Assembly (NCBI GenBank): GCA_033675545.1 | Contig: JAWDGP010007454.1 | Location: 422,501 to 486,500 of the forward strand | Origin: Elysia crispata | Lineage: Eukaryota; Mollusca; Gastropoda; Plakobranchidae | DNA length: 64,000 nucleotides | Direction of reading: 5' to 3' | Part shown: in pieces, positions 13,046-24,991 of the stretch | Position numbering within the stretch: position 1 is the first letter of the stretch | Layout of the letters: the number at the start of each line of letters is the position of its first letter | Made by a program: the position numbers and the translations under genes | Notes under the pieces: model-generated | The model's input: the letters and a program-made list of their open reading frames with translations, nothing else | Databases searched by the model: none | Told to the model about the DNA's origin: nothing

Positions 13046-13588
13046 GAAATTCATTAGAACATAAAAAAAGAATAGTTAGCTAATTATGACAAGTCCAAAT
13101 CTATTTATCTATCCTTATTATGATTCATTATCATATAAATTGAAGTAAATAGGCAGCTATAAATTTCTGCAAGGCAGTGGATTCTTATGTGCTTTTACTG
13201 GCATTCATATCCTGCTGATAAGCAGCGATAGATACATGAAGCTTATTATGTCGGTTTAATATGTTTATTTATAGACTAAGGAACAATAAAGGAAATAAAA
13301 GTCATGTTCAACTCCATAGAATTAAAATAACGAGAAAAATTTTAAAATGGGGTGTGGAGCACTTAAGGAATCAAAATCCATATAATATATATATATCTTT
13401 CTTCTTCTGCCTTCTTCTAGCTTTTCTTAAAGTAAGGCTAGCCTGACGCTACACAAGTTTATGAAAGAGTTTTTTTTTACAACTGATTCAGCTTTGCTCA
13501 CATTTTTCATGCACTGAATTGTCTTGTCGTTCTTATTTCCTTGGTTTATTCAAACCAATGAATATAAAAAAAGGAGACAGATATATTA
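13046..13588. other. AT-rich non-coding stretch
   Basis: Nothing recognisable; stops in all frames. Confidence 0.55.
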
Positions 13589-13755
<167 letters not shown>

Positions 13756-15009
13756 ATGCTAGATTTCTAAGCAATGAATGCTGGGACACTCATCTCCAGA
13801 AAAGGAAAGGTGCAATTATTTTGACGTGCGGAGAAGAACAAACGTGATCAAATATCATGGACGGAAGGAAACTTTATCCTTGTGTTTCCGCCGCATACAC
13901 GCCTAATTACGGACTTCATAGGAAGAGCAGGATTATTCTTTCACACATCTATTCATAAAGGGAAATTTGAAAAGCAAAAGAGACGGGATAAAGAGACCTT
14001 AAATAGATCAGACATCAGAGAGAATGTTCTCCATTATAGATGTCATTGATGTTCCTGGAGTAGCCCAGAGGGACCGGGTGAGGGGCAGAATGGAATGACA
14101 TCCACATAGGGCGCGTATACGGAAAAACTGAAAAAAAAAATGGGGGTTCATTAACTAAAACCAGACACGTTTCTCTCGTTTCGTCCAGACAACTTGCTGT
14201 TCTTCTTCTTAAGGTTACTGGGTCTGATTGATGGAAGCGATATTCTGGGGTGTTTGTGCGGCTATTTCGGGGGTTCCAAATATTTTTTGGGTGATATTCT
14301 ATCCTCTTCGGCACGTGCGAGAAGTCACGTGACATCGAAACTGAGTTGTTTTGGTCAAAATCTTAATATAATTTTAGAACATTAATTAAGGCAAAAATAA
14401 TCTGTTGAAGTTGAAATCGGTAAGAGAGGTCCTGAAGTGAATTGCGCCGTGAGCAGAGCAGTAAAGTCACTGCGGACACGTTCAAAAGCAAAAGAGAGTA
14501 TTCAAGATTTCCTGATTTGAATATTATCTTACTATTGATATCACAGATATTCAGAATTTGTTGCTGAAAACTAGAACAGATAAAATTAAAAAAAAAAATG
14601 TCAGATCACGAATACATCATTTTCATATTCCATGGAATATGAATATAATTTATTCAAGGACAAACATTATTTAAAAATTATAGTGTAATCTGACATATCG
14701 ATGCTTTGTTCTTTAAAAATTTCAAATAAAAAAGGCACGTCCAAACACATTCACTTAAATCTAGAGGACCAGGCTGTGCAAAGCATTCTACCGCAGTTTG
14801 AACAAACTGGTTTTCATTTTCAATATGCATTAATCAACTTCATTGGTTGTGAAAATAACTAAAATAGACAAGTTGGAGTCATGAATCCGTTTCTTTATTT
14901 TCCCTTTGTCATATCTTGTACTTCTCAAAATCAGATTTAGTAAATTATTTAAATGCATATCTTTATCCATATTCTGAAGATCTTTCTGTCTTTCTGTTTG
15001 TCTATCAAT
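13756..15009. other. Non-coding stretch
   Basis: No gene supported. A 106-codon minus frame (14335-14015) has no start context, domain or splice signal. Confidence 0.5.
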
Positions 15010-15050
15010 TTCTCTGTCTTTCTCCAAATCTCTGTTTCTCTGTTTCTCTG

Positions 15051-15094
<44 letters not shown>

Positions 15095-15205
15095 CCCCTA
15101 TCACTCGTATTCCGTGGCTCTTATTATATCTGCCTGTTTCTATCTGTATCACAGTGTACAAGCCTTTCTCAGCTTCCTCTGTTTCTCTGTTTCTCTGTCT
15201 CTCTG

Positions 15206-15250
<45 letters not shown>

Positions 15251-15353
15251 ATCACTCGTATTCCGTGGCTCTTATTATATCTGCCTGTTTCTATCTGTAT
15301 CACAGTGTACAAGCCTTTCTCAGCTTCCTCTGTTTCTCTGTCTCTCTGCCCCC

Positions 15354-15386
<33 letters not shown>

Positions 15387-15485
15387 CCTATCACTCGTAT
15401 TCCGTGGCTCTTATTATATCTGCCTGTTTCTATCTGTATCACAGTGTACAAGCCTTTCTCTGCTTCCTCTGTTTTGTTTTTCCTT
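15010..15485 (+). repeat. Three-copy minisatellite with embedded (TC)n
   Basis: A block of about 90 bp beginning TCACTCGTATTCCGTGGCTC occurs three times, starting at 15101, 15252 and 15391. Each copy is preceded by a TC run of differing length, giving periods of 151 and 139 bp. The copies are almost identical. A run of about 14 C bases (15350-15364) precedes the TC run of the third copy. Confidence 0.97.
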
Positions 15486-15715
15486 TCCTATCGCTAGGTT
15501 AATAATAAAATGAGTAATACAAAAATTTAAACAAATAAATAAGTGGAAAAGAGAACAAAAAATGAAGAAATTTGAAATACAACTTGACATTTAACAGCAC
15601 TCAAAGATCCGAAATTAATCGATTGTAATTAAAAATTATAGAAAAGCCTAGTAGAACTAGGCAAACATGTACAATTTTGTTGCATAAAATACAAAAAACA
15701 AACAATCAAAGAAAA

Positions 15716-15860
15716 ACAAAAACAGCAGAACAAAAAAAAAAAAAAAACAAAAAAAAAAAACAAAAACAAAAAAACACCACCACAAAGAAAAAAACACCAA
15801 AAAAACAAAAAACAAAAGAAAAAAACGATTAACATCAACGACAACAACAACAACAACAAC
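15716..15860. repeat. A-rich / CAA-rich simple sequence
   Basis: A-runs separated by single C bases, ending in CAACAACAA. The same texture occurs at 17024-17155. Confidence 0.9.
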
Positions 15861-16004
15861 TACAAGACAAGAAAAAGCAACGAACAATCATGAACTTAAG
15901 ATACAGAACGGTTCCTCTTAAATACTTAATGAGGCATAGTAATGGATTTTTTTTGCTATTTAGACTACACTTTTTCAAGTTAAATGAAGGTTTCTACTCA
16001 GCTT

Positions 16005-16262
16005 TCCTGTCTGTCTGTCTGTCTGTCTCTCTCACTTTCTTCTTCTTCTTCTTCTTCTTCTTCTTCTTCTTCTTCTTCTTCTTCTTCTTCTTCTTCTTCT
16101 TCTTCTTCTTCTTCTTCTTCTTCTTCTTCTTCTTCTTCTTCTTCTTCTTCTTCTTCTTCTTCTTCTTCTTCTTCTTCTTCTTCTTCTTCTTCTTCTTCTT
16201 CTTCTTCTTCTTCTTCTTCTTCTTCTTCTTCTTCTTCTTCTTCTTCTTCTTCTTCTTCTACT
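16005..16262. repeat. (TCTG)n then long (TTC)n
   Basis: Short GTCT run followed by about 75 uninterrupted TTC units (16036-16260). It is the longest pure GAA/TTC array in the window; poly-Ser/Phe/Arg frames are shadows. Confidence 0.98.
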
Positions 16263-16439
16263 TCCTCTGTCTTTGTGCCTCTGTGACATTTTTTTTAGAT
16301 AGAGACACATTTTCAATGTTTTGATCCGCTTCGAACATTTATTTTGATTAAATACTTTTCAGAAAATAAAGGGTCATAAAAATGCAATTAATCACAATTA
16401 AACAAATCTATGTGCACATGACATGATTATATTCTTAAT

Positions 16440-16520
16440 AAAATTTGTCAGTAGAACTCGAAACAAAGATCGTAATGTCAGAGGTTCGAATGTCCAATAT
16501 CTACAGTGGATATTTATCAA
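16440..16520 (+). mobile_element. tRNA-derived SINE-like fragment
   Basis: GTAGAACTCG...AAGATCGTAATGTCAGAGG followed by the B-box-like GGTTCGAATGTCC (16483-16495). No full tRNA fold. Confidence 0.4.
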
Positions 16521-16807
16521 AGCTGAAGTCTTTTTAAAATAACTTATTGTACAACTAACTAAAGCATTCACTTTTTTTTAATCATTGCTTTGAAGATCCT
16601 AAGCATAAGACCACCATTCTATGCAAATGTTAAGATTATCCTCGTGTTTTGATCCAAGCACTCGGAAAGGAAAAAAAAAACATAGATTACCGATAGTGAC
16701 ATTTTTGGTGTAAAGGTTGTGACCTTCTAGATTAAGCCAATCCATGCGTATGACTTGTTTGTCACGCTGAGCAGCCCAAGATATTTTAGATTTTTTTAAT
16801 GCTCTAG
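16521..16807. other. Non-coding stretch
   Basis: Nothing recognisable. Confidence 0.5.
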
Positions 16808-16811
16808 AAGA

Positions 16812-16900
<89 letters not shown>
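16808..16900. repeat. (GA)n microsatellite
   Basis: About 45 GA units with one CAGA near the start. Confidence 0.98.
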
Positions 16901-16905
<5 letters not shown>

Positions 16906-17018
16906 CACACCATTTACAGTTTGATTAAGCCAAAATTAATTTGGTATCTAGGTTTGCTTTTTTTTCTAATTGTTATCCTGAGGTTTAGCTGAAAATAGTT
17001 TTCTTATTATGTTTACAA

Positions 17019-17155
17019 CCCCCCCAAAAAAAAAAACAAAAAACAAAAAAAACAACAACAAAAAAACAAAAAACAAAAAACAAAAACAAAAAAAAAACAA
17101 CAACAGACAAACAAACAACAACAGCAACTACAATAACAGCAACAACAATAACAAA
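17019..17155. repeat. A-rich / CAA-rich simple sequence
   Basis: C-run then A-rich sequence with regularly spaced C, grading into CAACAA. Similar in style to 15716-15860. Confidence 0.9.
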
Positions 17156-18429
17156 ATAACATAGGTTGTATAGCCTTAAATATTGGAAAAAGTCTATTTA
17201 TCTTTACTATGCATTTAATATGTAACTTACTTGTTTTCATCGCTATAATTTATTTTAAGAATGATTAGTATTTTTAATATTTTGAGTATCCTCTATCTTG
17301 TTGCTTTAGGCAAATAACCTCGAATATCATCTTTTTATTATACTTCACAAAGTCTTGTTTTCTTAAGCAGCAATTCCATTCTATTTTCACTTTATCTGAG
17401 CCTGAATTTTCACTTTTTGGAATTCTTTTTTCCTGAAACTTAGGGAACGTAAACTTTATTAGAAAGCTCGGATCGTTTTATGTCAATGACGTTTTCATAT
17501 GAAACAGTAAACATTATTTTATTCCAGATAGTCTTAATGAATAACCCTCTCCGCGTCAAATATGGTTGCTTTGACTGTTACCATGAGAACTATGTAACCA
17601 TAACGATAAAACAGTTCCTGATCTGTGGGTTACCATCATATAAAAATGCGTATAATTTTATGCCCAAAACTTGAAGGTGTGAATATTACGGGTAACGCAC
17701 ACGAACATAAGAATAACAAGTCCTCTTTTTTCTTAGAAAATAAATAATGGAATATGTTATCTGTCTTGTAGTCATTCCTACATCTTTCTGGTCAATGGCA
17801 ATGAAATTCCTCTACAACTTTCAAACTGCTCTTTTTTCTAATGCACAAAACAGTATATTTCTCATATCGCTTTTAAATCCAGAATATTGTTTACTGCCGA
17901 AAAAAAAACAGATTTTCGTGCAGTTACATAGAAAAAAAAAAAGAATGAGAATAAAAAAAATGCTCATATTTTTATACTACTCAGACTTCTTGATTACTCA
18001 TATGTACGACACTACAACATTTGAGAAAACTATACAAGGACATAGAATTATAAAGGAAAGTTTCCAAATTTATTTATGCCTTCAGCATAAACGAGAAAAA
18101 AAGTTGTTCCTCAAGAAACGATTAATTTACAGAAGTACCGCATAACTGGCAGCGTTACTGATAGGCAACGACTCTTGAAAAACTGTCAGAGAATCTTATT
18201 GTTTCCAATTAAAAAAATAAGTGATTAAAAATTCTAAAAATGATCAAAAGTTTGACGCTAGATCTAAAGAAGACAGAGCAATGATTTTGAATCCTTTATC
18301 AAATTTAGTTCAGTCTTTTTTTCAGTTGAAACAAAACTGGTTTTGAGATAAAAGACTTTCTGTTTTAGAAGTACTACGCAATAAAGGAAATCGCCTGATT
18401 CTGTACATTCCCAACCTGAATTTAAATCG
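17156..18429. other. AT-rich non-coding stretch
   Basis: A 132-codon frame at 17747-18145 is open but has no recognisable domain, is rich in Lys/Ile/Phe as expected of AT-rich DNA, and lacks splice support; it is not called as a gene. Confidence 0.5.
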
Positions 18430-18560
18430 TTTTAAACGCTTATTCGAAAGCTGCGAACGTTCACATTAAGTGTATAAAGGTGAACTTCCTTGCGGGACTT
18501 CTTAACTGCGCATTTATTTGAACCTACATGATAACAAATGTTTAAAATAAATTTTAAAAT
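18430..18560 (+). repeat. Dispersed repeat family R1, copy 3
   Basis: Shares AAGCTGCGAA, AAGTGTATAAAGGTGAACTT, CTTGCGGGACTTCT, AACTGCGCATTTATTTGAAC and CTACATGATAAC with the copies near 4850 and 8190, in order. This copy appears to retain the most complete version. Confidence 0.45.
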
Positions 18561-19079
18561 ATATTTGGATTTTACAAAATTAGTTGACCATTCCGATTTC
18601 CACCCGAATTATTTATGAACACTCCAGTTAATAATTATTAAACGAAATCACATGGCAAAAAATGCAATGTTTGTAGCATAAAAGTATATAAGACTCATCA
18701 TGTCATAGCTTAAATACATGGAGTATATGATAGCGATTGTGTAGAGTTTGCATTAGTGCAACAAGTATTCGAATAAATGATTATAGTAAAGCGGTTTGGC
18801 CAATAGCTGCTTTTGTCTAAAATTTGGATTTATGACAATCAGTTAGGGTGGAGATTTTATCTCTTAAAAGGTGTGATCAATCATTGAAGTATTAATTTGT
18901 TTCGCGTAATAGAAACTCGGTAACATGGACACCATCACTAGAGACTTTAGAGGAAAAAGTCATGGCATCAGTTTTCCCTAGCAACACGTGGTTATTGATT
19001 CAAAACAATAGACATGCTGTTTTAAGAGGGAACAAAACGAATAAAGAGTTAAGGATATTCTTCTTTCTCTTGCTGGGCG
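18561..19079. other. Non-coding stretch
   Basis: No gene or repeat recognised. Confidence 0.5.
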
Positions 19080-19200
19080 TAAAGTGAATAGAGTCAAACT
19101 CACTAGTTGGTGTAACAGTGTTGTTTCGAAAGAGCTGAGACGATAAAGCCCACTTTCCTATTTCCTTATGTTCTTAGAAACCAGCGTTAGTATTTCACTT
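19080..19200 (+). repeat. Dispersed repeat family R2, partial copy
   Basis: GAGTCAAACTCACTAGTTGG matches AAGTCAAACTCACTAGTAGA at 28880. It is followed by a weakly matching segment ending in TTCTTAGAAACCAGCG. Confidence 0.3.
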
Positions 19201-21239
19201 TTTCTCCCTATCATAGGTCTGCAAGTTTGGGAAATGTACTGACTTCTCTCGTGGTAGATTCCAGCTCTGAATAAATCTGATAACTTCACTGAAATCGATT
19301 CTTTTTCCTAAAAAAAAACCCAAAGTGTTCTCAACAGCAAACAAAACAAAACAAAAAAAATATACATTTTCCTCATTTTGCCTGACCTTTTTTAAAATTA
19401 TTCATGCCTTTTTAAATCCAAATAATATAAATGGCAGTCCTGTGACGGCTGGCAACAGTTCATGTTTACCCCATGACACATTTATTTTGTCACACTGCGA
19501 AAGTTTGAGCTCACTTTGATAATCACTTTTCTTGAAACTGGGATTCTCTCTAGATATCCAGAAATTGTTTAGTCCTTATCATTTAAGATTGTTATATCTT
19601 GAAGAGGAGGCGACTGGAAAACCACATTTCAAAATGTATCAATCTTAAGAAAAACAAGAATTAGGATTGGACGCGGAGGAAATAAAGAGGGGGTGGTGAA
19701 AAACCGTTACTTTGAGAGCTGCAGATAAGACGAAGTTCAAAGGAATCGAGATCGATTCCAACATTTTAAGATCTCTGTGCGACAAGCTGGGTTCAAGGCC
19801 TGTCCTACCCAAGCGAAATCTGCCCAAAAAGGATTTTAAAAAAATTTTTACTTTACTCAAAGTCATCGAAAACTGTTTTTCTCTCATCGATGTACTTTTT
19901 ATCGCCATATGTCTGTTATCGATATTTCTCATTGGAATCGAAATTATTTAAAAAGCGAATTTTCAACCAAGCCAGACTTAATAAGTAGGAAGAACCAGAA
20001 ACTTCAGAGCAACGACTTTGCCTGCTTAGCACATAAGGGTAGCTAACTAGCTATGGAGCAATACTTGAACTATTACTAGAAACTGCTCAGCCACATAGTG
20101 TCATCTCGGATTTGTTCGTGCGCCCGTCCCAAAGGTTACACTTGGGAGCAGTAACTCTGTTATCGGTTTAGCACCCACAGGCAGAGCTTTCTCCCATCTT
20201 CAGAAAACCCTTTGACCTTTTCAACAACAATTTTCCAATAGTTTTTCCAATATCTCAAAGGAGATTGCGCAATCGAGAGTCCTCCAGCGTGAGATAATTA
20301 GGAACATGCGCTAACAGCATTTCTCCTCGCAATGTTCGGCCGAGCTTGATATTTGAAGGGTTCTATTAATTAATTGAGATTCTTGAAATCAAGGGCCTTT
20401 TGCTGGTACTCTGGTGGTAACCCATTGAACTTTCTCAGATAGAGATTGCTGCAATTCATGATACTACCTAGCTCGTTGAGATAACACAAGAGTTGAAATA
20501 AAACTAAGGTTATAAATCGACTGGTCGATATGTTAATAAAAACAAGTTTTGGTACAAACACTAGAAAAGCTTTTGACATTTTTCACACTTGCGTTATTGC
20601 CTTTGCAAGACAGATGGAATACTGGTTTTGTTGTCTTAGATCTCAGATATTGTAACCGCCATATGCCAGCCAACAAATTAATTTTTGTTTGCTGAAATGC
20701 TATAAAAAAATGCTGACGGAATGCAGACTTTCATTACAGAAAAAATAAACTACTCCAGTGAAAATTCACATGTTAAAACCATTTTTATGTCAATTATTCT
20801 TAGCAGAATTCGTCGCTTGTTTTCAAAATTAACATGGAATAATAAATAAATTTATCCCAACTCGAAAGGGCTCAAAATTGAGACACTTTGATCAATGCTT
20901 AAAAAGTCTTACTCTTTATTTTCTGAATCTTAAAGACCTCGTGGTGAGGATATTAGATTCACCCGAATGAATGTATTCATTTATTCAACTCCTGAAACGA
21001 AAAAGGTAAAGTGCAATTTTAGAACAATGTTGTTTTGCCATAATAGTGATCAGGCCCACTGATCACTTCGTAATAGCCTGAAATGTATGTATTTTTCATG
21101 CTCTCATAAATGCAACTTTCTCTTAACAAGCCTTAGTTATTGATTCTTAGCAATGGATCGACGTTCTTCTCTCAACCGAAAGATTGTTTTAAGTGCATGA
21201 AGGAGCACAACGATGTAACGTCATAACTGTTTTCGCGCT
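19201..21239. other. Non-coding stretch
   Basis: Two short overlapping frames near 19645-19950 and one at 20370-20579 have no domains or splice support. Nothing else is seen over 2 kb. Confidence 0.5.
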
Positions 21240-21430
21240 ATAATACAAAGCGTAAGGTTATGTAACAGCTGGTTAGGCCCACCATTAGTTGTTCTCACAT
21301 TGTTTAGAGAACCAGCAGTGACATCACTTCTTGCCCTGATAATAATCACATCGAAGCTTTATGAGGAATATAAACTTTAAGGCATGTTGACACAAAACAA
21401 TTTGAGGCTAGCAGCAATATTTCTCAAAAT
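21240..21430 (+). repeat. Dispersed repeat family R2, copy
   Basis: GTTGTTCTCACATTGTTTAG, CAGCAGTGACATCA, AATATAAACTTT and ACAAAACAATTTGAGGCTAG match the copy at 28860-29150 in order. Its 3' part forms the left arm of the fold-back at 21374-21548. Confidence 0.5.
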
Positions 21431-21548
21431 CCTCTGACGTCACAAGCATCATAAAGCGCTGCTTGTGACGTCAGCGCATCTTGTGAAAATACGTTGCTAG
21501 CTGGATGCAGATTACTTCTTAAAACTTCTTATAACATACCTTTAACGT
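21374..21548. repeat. Imperfect fold-back sequence with two CRE palindromes
   Basis: A perfect 15-bp inverted pair (21434-21448 against 21460-21474) with an 11-bp loop lies at the centre. The pairing continues imperfectly outward through GCTAGC (21407-21412 against 21496-21501) to ACTTTAAGGCATGTT (21374-21388) against AACATACCTTTAACGT (21533-21548). Each inner arm holds the full cAMP-response palindrome TGACGTCA (21435-21442 and 21466-21473). It could be a small non-autonomous DNA element or a regulatory cruciform. Confidence 0.6.
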
Positions 21549-22574
21549 ATCACGGACCAGTTTATATGCGACCAGAATCAAGGGAGAAAACTGAAAGTAT
21601 GCGAGACAGAAAACGACTTCAGACAGTTTCGTCTTTCAATCTTATTTATTCTCTGTTATGACACATGCGTTACTGTCTTGTTTCAGCTGAATTTCGCATC
21701 TTCGATAGTTTTCAGTCCTACGAGATGACGAAAAAAGGAAAAAAATATAAAGAAAAGCAACAAAAAAGCAGAATAATAATCTAGCTTTTGCGGTTGATGA
21801 TTTCATTCCAGCCCTCCTCACAAATAAAGGATATTCAATAGAATCGACTTTGCTAGTGGGCCTGCAGGAGTCACCCAAATGGTCAACAGTCATGTTTGTA
21901 TAGTCGGCCAACACTTGCTTTTATCATCTATCAGACAGTTTCTCTAAGACTCCATGCAGGCTGCTTATATGAGTCACGTGTCAATCCGTACCTAACTCTC
22001 AGTACTTTCTCAACGTCTCTTAAGCCCATCCATGACCTTGAATGAAACTTGGAAAGAGTACATGTCCAACATGAAAAGACACTTGGGCTGTGGAGCGTAT
22101 CTCGGTACTAAGACACTTGAGCTGTGGAGCGTATCTCGGTACTACTACTGCTGGCACTACCAGGAGCCGAGGCTTGTTGACTTACAGTCGGTATGAGCTT
22201 ACCGATACTAGTGTAGGTCGAATCAACTTCGATCGCTACTTTAGTCTGCAGTCAAAACAAAGTGTAGAACATGGGCATGGGAGATTAATTACTTGTGCTG
22301 TGCCTGACAGTCTTGCTCCTGAAAAACCGGTTCTTGCATTAGTTTTAAGCTCTCCTAAGTCTTACGAAAAATTATGGATTTCTATACTAACATGATGTAT
22401 TTATGAAGTGTCCGATTTTTATTGTGTGGAACTAATCTCCTGAACAATTCGAAAAGCAATCCTTGCTTCTGGTTCAACAACTATGAGCTTTTATTGTACT
22501 AAAGTCAGATTGAAGGTTTTATTACTGTAGGGAGCTATGGTAAAGATATAAATTCTGTCTGTGCCACTTCATCG

Positions 22575-22576
<2 letters not shown>
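21549..22576. other. Non-coding stretch with a 34-bp tandem duplication
   Basis: AGACACTTGGGCTGTGGAGC and the following 14 bases occur twice in tandem (22077-22110, 22111-22144) with one mismatch. A 101-codon frame at 22090-22395 covers the duplication but shows no domain. Confidence 0.55.

Positions 22577-22627
<51 letters not shown>
22577..22627. repeat. (CT)n microsatellite
   Basis: About 25 CT units directly upstream of a tRNA-like sequence. Confidence 0.97.
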
Positions 22628-22630
<3 letters not shown>

Positions 22631-22639
22631 TTATCCAAC

Positions 22640-22960
22640 ATACTTCAGGAGCTTAGTTGGTAGAGTGACTGCAGCTCCAGATGAATTTCAAAGAGATCCG
22701 GATAGGTCAAAATGAATAAGACCTTGGATTGATTTATTCCAGTGCACTGAATTCGTGAACTCTAGGTCTAAACCCTGTCCGGCCTTAGCCACGGAACCAA
22801 CAGTACAATCGTCATGAAGAGTTATTTTCTCCTATTATGTTGCTAACGTGTCTGTCACCTCGACAAATTTCTTTCTTTATTGAACTCAGATAACCTGACA
22901 GTTGGTGTCAGAGCATTTTAGTACCTGATAGTGAAATGCGGTTCAAAGCCTTTTTATATT
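22640..22960 (+). mobile_element. tRNA-derived SINE-like element
   Basis: AGCTTAGTTGGTAGAGT (22650-22666) is the best A-box match in the window. B-box candidates are weak (TTTCAAAGAGATCC near 22690). The tail word AGGTCTAAACCC (22763) has a counterpart AGGTCTAGGCTT in the element at 24160, which suggests related tails. Confidence 0.45.
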
Positions 22961-24159
22961 TCTGCTCTAGGCTGATAAATTTTATCATCAAATAAAACAA
23001 AATTCATCATCTCTTTTCTTCGTCTTCTTGTTCTTGTTTTTTTCCCCTCTTGATCTTGTTCTTGCTATTTTTGTTTATATGTTCTTGTTTTTCGTAATTT
23101 CTCATTGGTTTGTTGTTCTTTTTTTTTACTTCTTGCTTTTGTTCTTGTTCTTCTGTGTCCATCGTCGTCGATTTTGTGATTTACTTTTCTTCGTTTGCTC
23201 TTTCTTTTACTTTTCCCCTTTTCCTTTTCTTTTCTTTTTCTTTTCCTCCACGATTATCGGGGTAGTTTTCGTTGACATTGTCGGGATAGTCAGTGTCGAA
23301 ATTCGCTTCTTTGCTGATGCTCGTTTTCCTTTTTCAGTTTGCTTCTTTATTTCCTTTCTTTGTGTGCGTATGCTTTATTTAAAATTAGTAATTGTCAATA
23401 AATTTTATACACTTTCATTGCTGCAGAAGGGACAGAAAGAGACCAAACATGAAATCGGTTTGCACCTAACATCAAATTTTTTTTCTTATATCTGTGAGAA
23501 TAAACATTCAAACTTAAAGTCAATTATTTCTGTTACCAAGAATGTAAAGAATAAAACAAGGAAGTAGGAGAAGAATTAGTCTGGGGACGAGACTATCATT
23601 CTTCTAGATAATCTTTTTTTTGTCAGGATTAGACTAGATCTATAGGTTGAAGAATGGCGGTTTTTATTCGCGCGTCTGTCAGTCACACCAAAAACCACCC
23701 AATGAGGAAACTAACGTAACGTATAAAAAGTAATGTTATTTCTTTCCATATATTTATCATTAGTATCTTCTAGTTTCCCCCTTTTATGTTTAGTCTTTCT
23801 TCTTCATTCTATTTTCCCAGATTTGTCTTTTCTCTTTCCTCTGTAAATGCATGGAATGCCCCCTTTCTCTCTCCCCCTTACCACTTTCTGTTAATCACAC
23901 TTCTCCTTTTAAACCCAAAGCTAAAATGATGAAGCACTGCTACCCGGTTTGATTTCTGTCTTTATTAAAAAAGCAAACAAACCACATACACAATTAAAAC
24001 AAAACAAAACACACACACAAAAAAAAAACCAAAACCCGAAGCATTTAATTTAATGTCTAATCCTTAATACGAGTTTCAGGCTCAATGTGAAAAGTATCCT
24101 GCTAGACCTTGAGAAAAAACGAAGCTTTCAAGGCCCAATCCTTGTAATTTGGATGCCTA
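22961..24159. other. T-rich non-coding stretch
   Basis: A 179-codon frame at 23028-23567 is almost entirely Phe/Leu/Ser/Val from T/C-rich sequence and is not credible as a protein. CAAAA/ACACA simple sequence lies at 23995-24030. Confidence 0.55.
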
Positions 24160-24400
24160 CAATTTTACGCGTAAAAAAGTTTAACCGATAGAGCCTTGGA
24201 TGAACATACAGAGTTTCCGGGTTCGAACTCTGTCTTGGGCTACTTGGTCTTGGGAATGAACTCATCTCAACAGACTGAATGTGTTCATTAGGTCTAGGCT
24301 TTACAGGAACTTGACAGAAACATTGCCTCTGGTGCTAAAATTAACAGGTGCAGTCCTTTGTGCGACCTGTAGCCCAATAATACTAGCTGTCTAACAAAGG
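24160..24400 (+). mobile_element. tRNA-derived SINE-like element
   Basis: TTTAACCGATAGAGCC (A-box-like, about 24180) followed about 40 nt on by GGGTTCGAAC (24219-24228), the closest B-box match in the window. A unique tail follows. Confidence 0.5.
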
Positions 24401-24926
24401 TTCTGATTAAAAAATAAAGGAATCTTTGTTGTTTGTTTGCAAAAGAACTAGAGAATGAAGCAAAGAAATGTCACATTATAATAGCAGCAAACTGATATAA
24501 TGTAGAGAGTGCGAAACGATGTCAACAATATGTTCATGAGGTATTAGCAAAATGAGGAAAGAAAAAAAAAAGGTGTTGGGTAATGACGCCTTTCTTTCTC
24601 TACCTCTTATCTCTCTCATATTTCCCCTGTATTTACACTTCTCCATATCATTTCAGGTGAATCTCTTCCTCTCCCACACATGAAACAGTGTTCCAGCTCA
24701 TTACATCTTTTTCCTGTTTCTCCTCTAGCTTCTGCGTCTTGTTTTTCTGGTTTGCTCTCAAAGCTACCATTTTCCTTCCTTGCTCTTGGGATCTTCTCTT
24801 AAGTTTCATTCTTCCGAAGATTTTTTGTAAAAAACCAAGGCAATGACAATAGTAACTAGGTAAGATTAAATATTTTTGTCTTTGCCGACCCGATGTCTCT
24901 TTTTTTTTCACTTCCCCCTCCTGCCC

Positions 24927-24929
<3 letters not shown>
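24401..24929. other. Non-coding stretch
   Basis: No gene; C/T-rich towards 24930. Confidence 0.5.

Positions 24930-24989
<60 letters not shown>
24930..24989. repeat. (CT)n microsatellite
   Basis: About 29 CT units. Confidence 0.98.

Positions 24990-24991
<2 letters not shown>

Noticed and set aside
14015..14335. 106-codon minus-strand ORF
   Set aside because: No ATG context, domain or exon boundaries.
17577..17590. GTTACCATGAGAAC as an RFX X-box
   Set aside because: The right half-site mismatches and no gene start is near; single-site evidence is too weak.
17747..18145. 132-codon plus-strand ORF
   Set aside because: AT-driven composition (Lys, Ile, Phe), no domain, no splice or promoter support.
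22090..22395. 101-codon ORF across a 34-bp duplication
   Set aside because: No family recognised and no splice signals; the 34-bp unit shifts frame.
23028..23567. 179-codon Phe/Leu/Ser-rich ORF
   Set aside because: T/C-rich simple sequence; the hydrophobicity is a composition artefact, and the start context is poor.
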